Shown here piece after piece: positions 19,741-28,056 of a stretch of DNA of 64,000 bases. Under the pieces are notes generated by a model. That model did no database searches, was not told the origin of the DNA, and saw only the letters and a list, made by a program, of their open reading frames with translations. The DNA comes from Clostridiales bacterium (GTDB taxonomy: Bacteria; Bacillota; Clostridia; Oscillospirales; Acutalibacteraceae): assembly GCA_012840445.1 (NCBI GenBank), contig DULI01000007.1, positions 124,001 to 188,000 on the forward strand, written 5' to 3'. The stretch's first letter is position 1. Each line of letters opens with the position of its first letter. The position numbers were made by a program, and so were the translations under genes.

Positions 19741-19776
19741 AACAGCGCACGCGACTACGCGCGCGCTGTTTTATAT
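19741..19776 (+). terminator. Orphan GC-rich terminator-like hairpin
   Basis: AACAGCGC and GCGCGCTGTT arms form a GC-rich stem in an otherwise AT-rich region, followed on the plus strand by TTATATTGTTTT. No gene lies immediately upstream on the plus strand, so it may end an unannotated small RNA. Confidence 0.55.
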
Positions 19777-19933
19777 TGTTTTCAAAGTTTTTGTTAATGT
19801 TAATATTACGCCTGTTGGCAATTTAACAAACAAAAACGCATGTGCGCCACTTACAATTTTTGTGTGCATTACATAAATATACATATTTTTGAGTGTTATC
19901 ACAATTTTTTAGTGGAATTTATACAAAATGACT

Positions 19934-19963
19934 ATGACATTTAATTTTATTATATGTTATAAT
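19934..19963 (+). promoter_or_regulatory. carD promoter
   Basis: ATGACA (19934-19939), 18-base spacer, TATAAT (19958-19963). It leaves a 5' leader of about 80 bases before the carD start. Confidence 0.6.
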
Positions 19964-20048
19964 TGATATATACATTGCAGCGGCTTTATACATAACATAA
20001 TTTAATTTTTTTTTGGCGGCTAACTCGATGGAAAGGAGGTAGACAAAA

Positions 20049-20603
20049 TTGTATTCGATAAATGAATATATTGTTTACGGCAAAGCAGGTGTAAGCCAAA
20101 TTATAGATATCCGAAAAGAAAACTTTGAGGGGCTTGAAGAGCAAACCTATTACGTATTAAAACCTGTATATTCTGAAAAGTCGATTATATACGCACCAGT
20201 TGATAGAAATCTAAACAAGTTAAGAAAGGTTTTGACTGTCGAAGAAATATATGAAATAATCGGAGCTTTGCCTGAAGAAAAAACAATTTGGATAGCTAAT
20301 GACCACTCAAGAAAAGAGAGGTATTTGAAAATTCTTAAAGAAGGAAGCCATATCGAGCTTGCTAGGCTGCTTAAAACGCTTTATGAAAAAAACAAAGAAT
20401 TGACATCAACGGGGAAAAAGCTGCATGTTTCGGACGAGCGGATAATGAAGGAAGCGGAAAGAATTTTATTTGAAGAGTTTGCGTTTGTGCTAAAAATAGA
20501 GCCGGAAGAAGTGCTTCCATTTATTACAGAAAAAATAGAAATACTGACAAAGCAAAAAAGCAGTTTTATCGAGACAACTGCACAAAACACTCCGCCAGAC
20601 TGA
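20049..20603 (+). CDS. CarD-family transcription regulator
   Basis: This 184-aa protein has the N-terminal RNA-polymerase-interacting Tudor-like domain of CarD/TRCF (VYGKAGVSQIIDI, then YYVLKP, IYAPVD) and a C-terminal helical DNA-binding region rich in Glu, Arg and Lys. Such proteins bind the RNAP beta subunit and stabilise open promoter complexes. The start is TTG at 20049, with AAGGAGG 9 bases upstream. Length is slightly above the 160-aa norm because of an unconserved tail. It stands alone, divergent from the nucleotidyltransferase. Confidence 0.9.
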   Translation: MYSINEYIVYGKAGVSQIIDIRKENFEGLEEQTYYVLKPVYSEKSIIYAPVDRNLNKLRKVLTVEEIYEIIGALPEEKTIWIANDHSRKERYLKILKEGSHIELARLLKTLYEKNKELTSTGKKLHVSDERIMKEAERILFEEFAFVLKIEPEEVLPFITEKIEILTKQKSSFIETTAQNTPPD

Positions 20604-20694
20604 TGCAACAAAAAAATTGGGTATTAACACAAACTGCGTATCATTGCGGCGCTAGCCACATTATGTAAATCGAATAAAATATATTATAAAAGCA

Positions 20695-20728
20695 AAATCC
20701 CTTGAAGCCTTAGAGCCTCAAGGGATTT
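20695..20728 (-). terminator. Terminator of the tRNA-Gln unit
   Basis: AAATCCCTTGAAGC and GCCTCAAGGGATTT form a 14-base stem with one G-U pair, followed on the minus strand by TTGCTTTT. Confidence 0.85.
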
Positions 20729-20733
20729 AAGTT

Positions 20734-20807
20734 TGGCTGCGGAACTAGGATTCGAACCCAGACAAGCAGAGTCAGAGTCTGCCGTGCTACCGTTACACAA
20801 TTCCGCA
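20734..20807 (-). tRNA. tRNA-Gln (anticodon CTG)
   Basis: The minus strand folds into a full cloverleaf of 74 bases with the CCA encoded. The acceptor arms are TGCGGAA and TTCCGCA. The anticodon stem GCAGA/TCTGC encloses the loop CTCTGAC, giving anticodon CTG (reads CAG). The T loop is GGTTCGAATCC. It has its own promoter and terminator, so it is an independent unit. Confidence 0.95.
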
Positions 20808-20823
20808 TCAGTCAGCAATAAAT

Positions 20824-20851
20824 ATTATATATCTTTTTTAAAGGATGTCAA
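20824..20851 (-). promoter_or_regulatory. tRNA-Gln promoter
   Basis: Minus strand TTGACA (20851-20846), 16-base spacer, TATAAT (20829-20824). Both boxes are consensus and end 16 bases before the tRNA. Confidence 0.85.
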
Positions 20852-20949
20852 GCAGAAAATTTATAATTATTTATTTTCAAAAAATAATAGAAAATCAACC
20901 GCTGTTGGTATATAATAGACCTCGAAAAAAATTAAAGGTGGTAATCAAC

Positions 20950-21213
20950 ATTAGCAGTTTATTAGAAGCATTTATGGTTATAAGCTTTGGGATATCCTGG
21001 CCGCTTTCAATTTTCAAATCCTTTAAATCCCGCTCTAACAAGGGCAAAAGCCTGCCCTTTTTACTATTTATATTGTTCGGATATGCCTGTGGAATAGCTT
21101 CAAAACTGGTTGCATCAAACATTACATATGTATTCTTTTTTTATGTCCTAAACTTTATGATGGTTTTTGTGGACCTGCTGCTTTATTTTAGAAATAAATT
21201 ATATGACAAATAA
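20950..21213 (+). CDS. PQ-loop-like small membrane protein
   Basis: This protein of about 87 aa has three hydrophobic segments. SFGISWPLSIFKSFKSRSNKGKSLPF resembles the PQ-loop/SemiSWEET signature (xPx5KSxxS..G.S, with WP in place of PQ). It may be a half-transporter for sugars or a small solute; family recognition only. The best start by ribosome-site spacing is an ATT at 20950, with AAAGGTGG 8 bases before it; GTG at 20938 and ATG at 20974 are the alternatives. TATAAT lies at 20911-20916. It is divergent from tRNA-Gln. Confidence 0.65.
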   Translation: MSSLLEAFMVISFGISWPLSIFKSFKSRSNKGKSLPFLLFILFGYACGIASKLVASNITYVFFFYVLNFMMVFVDLLLYFRNKLYDK

Positions 21214-21253
21214 AAACTTTATGGCCCCGGTTTTTGGTTTCAACAAAGTATTT

Positions 21254-22159
21254 TTATTTACTTTTATTGTTTGGCTTAACATAAAGCTTTTTAAATTTTT
21301 TTGGAGTTGTGCCTTTTAGCTGTTTAAATTTTTGAATAAAATATCCCGTATTTGAAAAACCGGTATCCAACGCTATTTCGGTTATGTTTTTATCGGTCTC
21401 TACCAGCATTTTTTCGGCATTTGATATCCTGACGTTATTAAGATATTCGCTAAAGCTTTGGCCCATCACCCTTTTGAACATTCGTGAAAAATAGCTGTAG
21501 CTCATGTTGCACATTTTAGCCATATCAACAACCGCTAAATCGTTGCTGAAGTTATTGTCGACATAGTCTATAACCTTCTGCATCGCCTTCATTGTATCTT
21601 CGCTAATATTGCTGGTTGTTTCAAGGTTAAAGCCATTGGCTTTCCAGAATCTTAAAATCCACAAAAACAGCCTGCAGACGCATGAGCGTATGGCTAGTTC
21701 GTATCCATAGGCCTGTTGGTCATATTCCCTTTTTATCTCCTGCATTAGTTCAGGTATGGCGCCTTTCTTTAATTCCCCGGCTTTAAATATTTTGGGGTGT
21801 TTTAAGCGGCTTAAGGTAAACGGTAATACATATTTCATTTCAAAAATAGCCTGAGATGAGCTGTAGAGCATCTCGGGCTCTATTTTTAGTACCATATAGC
21901 CGTTATCGCCATCCGAATTGCCGTAAATCTGATGAATTTCATGGGAGTTGATTAACAGCAAATCCCCTTTATCAAAATAGTATTCAACTCCGTTTAAAAC
22001 AGCCTTAAACGAACCGCTGATGCAGTACAGCAATTCAATCTTGTCATGCATATGCGCATAGGCGGTTATCATTCTGCCGGGGAAAATTTGCAGTTGGAAT
22101 TCAAATGTGCTGGGGATCCCGTTTTTTAGGGCTTTGGGTTCAATAAAATAATCCTTCAT
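21254..22159 (-). CDS. AraC-family regulator beside the GH38 enzyme
   Basis: This 301-aa protein has an N-terminal cupin-type sensing domain (HMHDKIELLYCISGSF, then DKGDLLLINSHEIHQIYG) and a C-terminal double helix-turn-helix. The HTH segments are DLAVVDMAKMCNMSYSYFSRMFKR and NITEIALDTGFSNTGYFIQKFKQ. ATG at 22159 has GGGAG 6 bases upstream. It is divergent from the secreted dockerin GH38 gene, so it very likely controls it in response to a sugar. First of three such pairs in the window. Confidence 0.93.
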   Translation of the reverse strand: MKDYFIEPKALKNGIPSTFEFQLQIFPGRMITAYAHMHDKIELLYCISGSFKAVLNGVEYYFDKGDLLLINSHEIHQIYGNSDGDNGYMVLKIEPEMLYSSSQAIFEMKYVLPFTLSRLKHPKIFKAGELKKGAIPELMQEIKREYDQQAYGYELAIRSCVCRLFLWILRFWKANGFNLETTSNISEDTMKAMQKVIDYVDNNFSNDLAVVDMAKMCNMSYSYFSRMFKRVMGQSFSEYLNNVRISNAEKMLVETDKNITEIALDTGFSNTGYFIQKFKQLKGTTPKKFKKLYVKPNNKSK

Positions 22160-22219
22160 AATATTCTCCCATGACAAATTTTTTACATTTTTATATATTA
22201 TAATTCTATATCCTTACTC

Positions 22220-22269
22220 TTGAAAATGCTATACTTTTTTAAGAAAATTGCAAAGTTTTTATCTATTAT
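22220..22269 (+). promoter_or_regulatory. Candidate GH38 promoter with repeated half-sites
   Basis: GAAAATGC (22222-22229) recurs as GAAAATTGC (22243-22251) at a 21-base offset, two helical turns. The second copy overlaps the expected -35 position of a -10-like TATTAT at 22264-22269, and no good -35 box is present. This fits an activator-dependent promoter, but the repeats are short. Confidence 0.35.
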
Positions 22270-22294
22270 AACAATTTTGCAGGAGGAGAGTATA

Positions 22295-25200
22295 TTGCTA
22301 AAGCGAATTCTTGCACTAACCCTTGCCGGAGCTATGGGCATGTCCATGACCATCCCTTCTGTCGCAGCAGACGAGAAAACCATTTATATGGTCGCCAACT
22401 CTCACCTTGACACGGTATGGAGCTGGGATTTGGAAGAGACCATTGGCGAGCTTATTCCCCGCACATTTCAAGAAAACTTTGAGCTTATCGATAAGTACCC
22501 TGAGTACCAATTCAATTTCGAAGGAGCGTACCGCTATCAGCTTTTGGAGGAATATTATCCTGAACTTTTTGAAAAATTAAAAAAATACATAGATTCTGGC
22601 AACTGGAATGTCGCTGGAAGTGCACTTGAGAACGGCGACGTGAATGTCCCATCACCGGAGGCACTGTTCCGCAATATTTTATACGGAAACAACTATTTCG
22701 AAGACAATTTCGGGGTTAGAAGCAAAGACATTTTTCTTCCCGACTGTTTCGGCTTTGGCTTTGCGCTGCCGTCAATTATTTCCCACTCTAACCTTTTGGG
22801 TTTTTCAACCCAGAAGCTTAGCTGGGGAGTCGCGCTCCCGGGAAATTTACCCTTTGACCTAGGGTTGTGGAAAGGGCCTGACGGCAAATCAATCATTGCA
22901 AATATCAATTACAACTCATATGTTTCAACATTCGGAGAAATCAGAACAAATAGTGATTTATTAAATCGCCTGCAGCGAAGCCCAATTAACAAAATTGCCG
23001 CACTTTATGGCACCGGCGGCGATAAAGGCGGCGGGGTGCCGGAGAGTACTATAAAGGTAATAGCAAATGAAATGAGCAAAAACAGTTCGAACCAGACTAA
23101 GGTGTATTTTGCCTCAACAGATGACTTGTTTAAGGGTTTAGCCCCCGAGGATATAAATAAGCTAACCACCTACGAGGGTGAACTGCTAATGACGGCCCAT
23201 GGTACTGGCAGCTACACCTCAAGAGCAATCTCAAAACGCTGGAACCGTAAAGGCGAACTTTTGGGTGACGCCGCAGAACGCGCAAATGTTGCAGCTTTCT
23301 GGCTTGGTAGCACCCAATATCCCACAAAGAAGTTCGAAGAAATCTGGACCAGGATTATCGCCCACCAGTTCCACGATGATATTACTGGTACCAGCAATAC
23401 AACAACCTATTACAGAAGCTTTAACGATTATATGACCGCGATAAAGCAGTTTGCCGCCGAATATGAAAACGGCGTTGCCGGCGTTGCGGCTCTTATGGAC
23501 ACCACTGTATCGCAAGGCGTGCCGGTCGTTGTTAACAACCCGGTCGCCGCAGACCGCGTGGATGTTGTGGAGGCAGATGTGAAAATCAATTCCTCTCTTC
23601 CCTATGTCAGGGTGTTCGACAATGAAGGCAACGAGGTGCCCTCGCAGGTTTTAGCACACGTTGGCGATGTATATAAAATTGCTTTCCTTGCTGATGTGAA
23701 ATCCTTAGGATACCGCACCTACAATGTGCGTGCTTCTAACATACCCTGCCAGGTAAAAACCGATACGTCAGTTGGCAACAAAATGCTTACCAACAGCAAA
23801 TACCGTGTGACTATTGATAATAACGGCGACATTTCCAGCATATATGACAAAGAACTGGGCAAGGAGCTTTTAAGCCAGCCAATCAGGCTTGGGCTGTTTG
23901 ATCAGACATATGCATACTGGGCGGCGTGGGAGCTTAATATTAACGACTACGCATTTAAACGGCCGCAAAACTATGTTTCCTCTACCCCTGAAATCTCAAT
24001 TGTTGAAAACGGCCCTGCCCGGGTTGCGATGAAAATAGTGCGTACTTATGGCGATTCGACCTTTACACAGATTGTAAAGCTTGGTGCGGGCAGCAGTGTT
24101 GTGAGGGTTGACAATGTAGTTGACTGGCACCAAAAATCCACCCTGCTTAAAGCCGAATTTAATCTTGCCGCTTCAAATCCCACTGCCACATATGACTTAG
24201 GGCTTGGAGTAATACAAAGGGGCAACAATACAAGCTATAAAGCCGAAGTGCCGCACCAAAAATGGGCAGACCTAACCGACAAAAGCGGCAACTTTGGCGT
24301 ATCGATTATTAATGACAGCAAATACGGCACAGACAAATACAACGACAATACCCTGCGCCTGACACTTATACATACGCCCCATAACGACTACACCCACGAC
24401 TCGGATACCTTCGGCTCAGAGGGCGAGTATTTTTCGGCAGGACAGAGGGTGCAGGATTTTGGAGAAAACCGTTTTTCATTCGGAATATATGGGCATGCCG
24501 GCAGTTTCTCTGATTCTGACATACAAATTGAGGCTGAGGCATTCAACCAGCCAATGAACGCCTTTCAGACTGTACCCCACAGTGGACCGCTGGGGGCAAA
24601 CTACAGTTTTGGAAGCGTTGACAATGATAAAGTGCTGGTCCGCGCAATTAAGAAAGCTGAGAGAACAAATGAAGTAATAATCCGTGTCAATGAAGGTTCC
24701 GGCCAAGAGCAGAAGGGGGTTAAAATAAGGCTTGGTAACGGCATTAAATCGGCGCGCGAGGTCTACGCGTCCGAGGAGGAAATCGGACCAGCTAACGTTG
24801 TTAATGGCAATCTTGTATTTGACATTGGCGCCTTTGGGGTAAAAAGCTTTGCGGTAACACTTGAGGATTCAAATATACAGTCAAACCAGGTAAAATCCGT
24901 GGCTGTTGACCTGCCCTACAATATTGACGCCTATTCAGGCAACCAAAACCGCAAGGACGGCGGACTGAACCTTGTAGGCGACTGCTATCCCGCAGAGCTT
25001 CTGCCCGATACGATTGTAAGCGGCGGAATCAGCTATAGGCTGGGCAGCAAGAATGACGGCCAGAAAAACGCCGTTGCTTGCGACGGCCAAACCATTCCCC
25101 TGCCGTCTGGATACAGCACCCTAAAAATTTTGGCTGCTTCTTTAAACGGCGACAGGGACGCAGTGTTTTCGGTGGATGGCAAGGATATTACGCTTAACAT

Positions 25201-27028
25201 AGCAGACTTTAGCGAAAACATAGCCACCTGGGATCTGCCTTATCTTGGTGTTACGGGATATGTCAAGGAGCAGACTCCCGCTATTGTAGCTACCCACCGA
25301 CACACCAACGGCAGGGACAACATTGCGGCTACCACATATATGTTCTCTTATTCCATCGACATTACTGGTGCAAAATCAATTTCCTTGCCAAAAGATAAAA
25401 ATATTGTGATATTTGCCGCAACCGCTGTGGACGATAAAAACACAAAGCTCGAAGCCATAAGCCCGATGTACGACCGACGCGAACGCAGTACCGAAAACAA
25501 AGATTTTAGCTTTAAAACCGGCTTTGAAGACTCCGATACCCAGGTTAGGACAAATTACACCACCAACTACAACGGGACATCTGATTACAAATGCGAGGTT
25601 ACCACCGAACGGGTAAAATCAGGCTCAAAAGCCTTGAAAATTTCGGGTAAAGATAATTCAAGCGGAACCTCTTTTGTATATTTCACGCTATATGAAGAGC
25701 CGATAATCATAAAACCCGGCACTATTCTTTCCTACAGCTTTTATGCACAAAACGAGCTTGGAAGATTTATTGCTGTGGATATGGAATTTGGAACAGGCGC
25801 GCCCTTAAGGGACAGGCGGTATATTTTAGATGACAGCGGTATTCAAATTCATCCCGCGAGAGGCCGCGGCAAGGTCGGCGAATGGGTCACTGTCACTGTG
25901 GATCTGTATAAATACCTGCCGGGCGAAAACATAACAAAACTAATGGTGGCATATGACCATCCGGGGGACACCGGCGAGTTTACCGCATATATAGATGACC
26001 TGTTTATTGGGGTAAAAGAAGACTATTTATCTACCCTTATAAAAAAAGCCGGACAGATTACAAGGGGCAATTATTCCACAAACAGCCTATTATCGCTTGA
26101 CAACGCTGTAAATCTTGCCAGGGCAGTATTAGATTCCGATTACTCAGCCGCCGAAAAAAACGCGGCAACCGCAGAACTTGAGAACGCCCTTAAAGGTTTA
26201 GTCAAATACCGCGGTGCATATGACAACATACCCGCATGGGAGTTTAACGATAAAAAGTCCGGTACAATCGTGATTGATACCGACAGCAGCGGCAACCCCA
26301 CTAATATAGGCGGAGTTTCTCCCGGCAGCTGGGCTGTGTATAAAGGAATAGAATTTGGCCTTCGCGGCTCCGACTCGATCAGCGTTTATTATTCGGGTTG
26401 GAACACAGGTGACGACCCGGTAATAGAGGTACGGCTTGGCGACTATAAGGGAGAGCTTATAGGAACCATAAACATCCCCCAGACCTCAACCCAACAGGGC
26501 AGCGCCGACTGGTCAAAATACACATTGGCCTCCGCCAAACTTACAAAAGTCATAACCGGCGAACAGGATATCTGTTTGGTATTTATCGGTGGCGGAAGCC
26601 ACGTTTGCAACCTTGCATACTTCGTATTCCAAAACGCCCCTCCAAAAGCCGCGTTAACCCAGCTTTACAATTTCGCAAAACAGGTCGACCGCAGCAGACT
26701 GCCGCAAAGCAAATTAGAGCAATTCGACAATGCGGTTGAAGTGGCCAAAATAATCCTCGACAAGCCTGACGCCACACAGGCCGAAATAGACACGGCCTAT
26801 TTGCAGCTTAAGGAGGCGTTAGACGCAATTAATGACGGAATTATGATTGGCGATATAAATCAAGACGGCCAGATTACTGTAGTGGACATAATTTACCTTA
26901 GAAATCTTATTATGGAGCGAATGGAGCTTACGCCACTGCTGTTTGAGCTTTCAGATGTAAATGGCGATGGCCGGCTTACAATAACTGATATTGTGGGACT
27001 GCGAAACATTATAATGAACAGAATATAA
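22295..27028 (+). CDS. Secreted GH38 alpha-mannosidase with CBM-like, FIVAR and dockerin domains
   Basis: This 1,577-aa exported enzyme has a signal peptide of about 25 residues (MLKRILALTLAGAMGMSM..SVAA) and a GH38 catalytic unit (about 30-850). The zinc motif NSHLDTVW has H37 and D39; the probable nucleophile is D150 in LPDCFGFG; FHDDITGTS is the third conserved motif. A beta domain (865-1050), a CBM-like jelly roll (1070-1240), a FIVAR helix bundle, a CBM6-like domain (1315-1449) and a second FIVAR follow. The type I dockerin has two calcium loops, DINQDGQITVVD and DVNGDGRLTITD. The start is TTG at 22295 behind AGGAGGAG. It should cleave alpha-mannosides while attached to a cohesin. Confidence 0.92.
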   Translation: MLKRILALTLAGAMGMSMTIPSVAADEKTIYMVANSHLDTVWSWDLEETIGELIPRTFQENFELIDKYPEYQFNFEGAYRYQLLEEYYPELFEKLKKYIDSGNWNVAGSALENGDVNVPSPEALFRNILYGNNYFEDNFGVRSKDIFLPDCFGFGFALPSIISHSNLLGFSTQKLSWGVALPGNLPFDLGLWKGPDGKSIIANINYNSYVSTFGEIRTNSDLLNRLQRSPINKIAALYGTGGDKGGGVPESTIKVIANEMSKNSSNQTKVYFASTDDLFKGLAPEDINKLTTYEGELLMTAHGTGSYTSRAISKRWNRKGELLGDAAERANVAAFWLGSTQYPTKKFEEIWTRIIAHQFHDDITGTSNTTTYYRSFNDYMTAIKQFAAEYENGVAGVAALMDTTVSQGVPVVVNNPVAADRVDVVEADVKINSSLPYVRVFDNEGNEVPSQVLAHVGDVYKIAFLADVKSLGYRTYNVRASNIPCQVKTDTSVGNKMLTNSKYRVTIDNNGDISSIYDKELGKELLSQPIRLGLFDQTYAYWAAWELNINDYAFKRPQNYVSSTPEISIVENGPARVAMKIVRTYGDSTFTQIVKLGAGSSVVRVDNVVDWHQKSTLLKAEFNLAASNPTATYDLGLGVIQRGNNTSYKAEVPHQKWADLTDKSGNFGVSIINDSKYGTDKYNDNTLRLTLIHTPHNDYTHDSDTFGSEGEYFSAGQRVQDFGENRFSFGIYGHAGSFSDSDIQIEAEAFNQPMNAFQTVPHSGPLGANYSFGSVDNDKVLVRAIKKAERTNEVIIRVNEGSGQEQKGVKIRLGNGIKSAREVYASEEEIGPANVVNGNLVFDIGAFGVKSFAVTLEDSNIQSNQVKSVAVDLPYNIDAYSGNQNRKDGGLNLVGDCYPAELLPDTIVSGGISYRLGSKNDGQKNAVACDGQTIPLPSGYSTLKILAASLNGDRDAVFSVDGKDITLNIADFSENIATWDLPYLGVTGYVKEQTPAIVATHRHTNGRDNIAATTYMFSYSIDITGAKSISLPKDKNIVIFAATAVDDKNTKLEAISPMYDRRERSTENKDFSFKTGFEDSDTQVRTNYTTNYNGTSDYKCEVTTERVKSGSKALKISGKDNSSGTSFVYFTLYEEPIIIKPGTILSYSFYAQNELGRFIAVDMEFGTGAPLRDRRYILDDSGIQIHPARGRGKVGEWVTVTVDLYKYLPGENITKLMVAYDHPGDTGEFTAYIDDLFIGVKEDYLSTLIKKAGQITRGNYSTNSLLSLDNAVNLARAVLDSDYSAAEKNAATAELENALKGLVKYRGAYDNIPAWEFNDKKSGTIVIDTDSSGNPTNIGGVSPGSWAVYKGIEFGLRGSDSISVYYSGWNTGDDPVIEVRLGDYKGELIGTINIPQTSTQQGSADWSKYTLASAKLTKVITGEQDICLVFIGGGSHVCNLAYFVFQNAPPKAALTQLYNFAKQVDRSRLPQSKLEQFDNAVEVAKIILDKPDATQAEIDTAYLQLKEALDAINDGIMIGDINQDGQITVVDIIYLRNLIMERMELTPLLFELSDVNGDGRLTITDIVGLRNIIMNRI

Positions 27029-27035
27029 AAAATAT

Positions 27036-27061
27036 AAGCCCCGTGAATATTCACGGGGCTT
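27036..27061. terminator. Bidirectional terminator
   Basis: A perfect 26-base palindrome with arms AAGCCCCGTGAAT and ATTCACGGGGCTT, AT-rich on both sides, separates the convergent GH38 and second AraC genes. Confidence 0.88.
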
Positions 27062-27070
27062 GCGTTTGTA

Positions 27071-27874
27071 CTATGTTTGATTTTTTATAAGTCCTTTATA
27101 TTCACTGGGAGTGATATTGTAAAATTCTTTGAATGCCCTAGTAAAAGTGCGGCAACTACCGAATCCCGACTGGTAGGCAATTTCGGTCAGGCTGAGGTTG
27201 GTATCATGTATCAGGCTTGCCGCGTGGCGGGCACGCAAGACATTAATATACTGGTTCATCCCGCAGCCAAGCTTTGAATTGAAAAGCCTCGACAGGTAAT
27301 TCTGGCTGTACCCGAAATGTTTTGCCAAATCCTCGCGGGTAAGTCTATTAAGATAATTGTTCTCAAGGTAAATCAGTATATTTTTCATTAGGGTATCGGA
27401 CTGGGAGCCTTCGTCTCTGTTTTTCAGCCCGATTTTTTCAATCAGTATTCCTAAGACAAAGTAAATTAAACCCTTAGCAACCAAAGAGTTGCGGGTATTG
27501 TTAAATTCGGTAAGTCTCAAAGTGGCAGAATCGATATCGCGGCTGCACTCGCAGTTTTCCATGAAAGGTGATGCAAAATTTACGGTTTTAGTAAGGTTAT
27601 TAAAGCTTTTGACTATATCGGTAGGGACGATTAGTATCCTGGCTTTTGAATAATGCGGGGTTTTGTAGGTGTGTATATCGTAGCTGTTGGCAATTGAAAC
27701 CCAGCCCGGTCTTAACACCGCAGTATGGTTATTGATAGTAACCTCCATTTCACCTTCCAACATATAAACAATTTCTATGTTAGAGTGAAAATGCGGATCG
27801 CATCTGCTGTACTCCGAAACCACGCAGAATATGTCCTTATAATAGTCCCGTGAAAGTTCAAATGTAGCGTTCAT
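27071..27874 (-). CDS. AraC-family regulator beside the GH31 enzyme
   Basis: This 267-aa regulator has an N-terminal cupin (DPHFHSNIEIVYMLEGEMEV, ANSYDIHTY) and a C-terminal AraC DNA-binding domain: LTREDLAKHFGYSQNYLSRLFNS and SLTEIAYQSGFGSCRTFTRAFKE. ATG at 27874 is preferred over one four codons earlier because GGAG then sits 6 bases upstream. It is divergent from the GH31 dockerin gene and probably its regulator. It is clearly diverged in sequence from the other two AraC proteins here, so the set is not a recent triplication. Confidence 0.93.
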   Translation of the reverse strand: MNATFELSRDYYKDIFCVVSEYSRCDPHFHSNIEIVYMLEGEMEVTINNHTAVLRPGWVSIANSYDIHTYKTPHYSKARILIVPTDIVKSFNNLTKTVNFASPFMENCECSRDIDSATLRLTEFNNTRNSLVAKGLIYFVLGILIEKIGLKNRDEGSQSDTLMKNILIYLENNYLNRLTREDLAKHFGYSQNYLSRLFNSKLGCGMNQYINVLRARHAASLIHDTNLSLTEIAYQSGFGSCRTFTRAFKEFYNITPSEYKGLIKNQT

Positions 27875-27937
27875 TGCCTGCTCCATTAATTTTCAAAAGG
27901 TTACTTTTTGTCCTTTATTATTCTCAAAAAACCCTTT

Positions 27938-27979
27938 AAGTGCCGTACCTTATCGTATAAGATATGTATAATAGCACTT
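27938..27979 (+). promoter_or_regulatory. GH31 promoter region with inverted repeats
   Basis: TATAAT at 27967-27972 has no recognisable -35 box. AAGTGC (27938-27943) and GCACTT (27974-27979) flank the core promoter, and a smaller CTTAT-CGT-ATAAG dyad lies at 27949-27961. These are candidate sites for the divergent AraC protein. Confidence 0.4.
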
Positions 27980-28056
27980 TGTAATTATATAACAGAAAAA
28001 TTCAAAGTTCAAGCTGCAAAACTATGCAATAGACACGGGATTAAAGGAGGACTAAT

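Larger units (their letters stand above)
19497..20032. other. Long intergenic region between divergent genes
   Basis: About 540 AT-rich bases hold no convincing coding sequence; a short open frame at 19622-19876 has no ribosome site and runs through the hairpin at 19741. Visible items are that terminator-like hairpin, a small stem TTCGC-AG-GCGAA at 19716-19727 and the carD promoter. A small RNA ending at the hairpin is possible. Confidence 0.4.

Noticed and set aside
19622-19876. An 84-codon open frame in the nucleotidyltransferase/carD gap
   Set aside because: No ribosome site, runs through a terminator hairpin, and no recognisable protein character.
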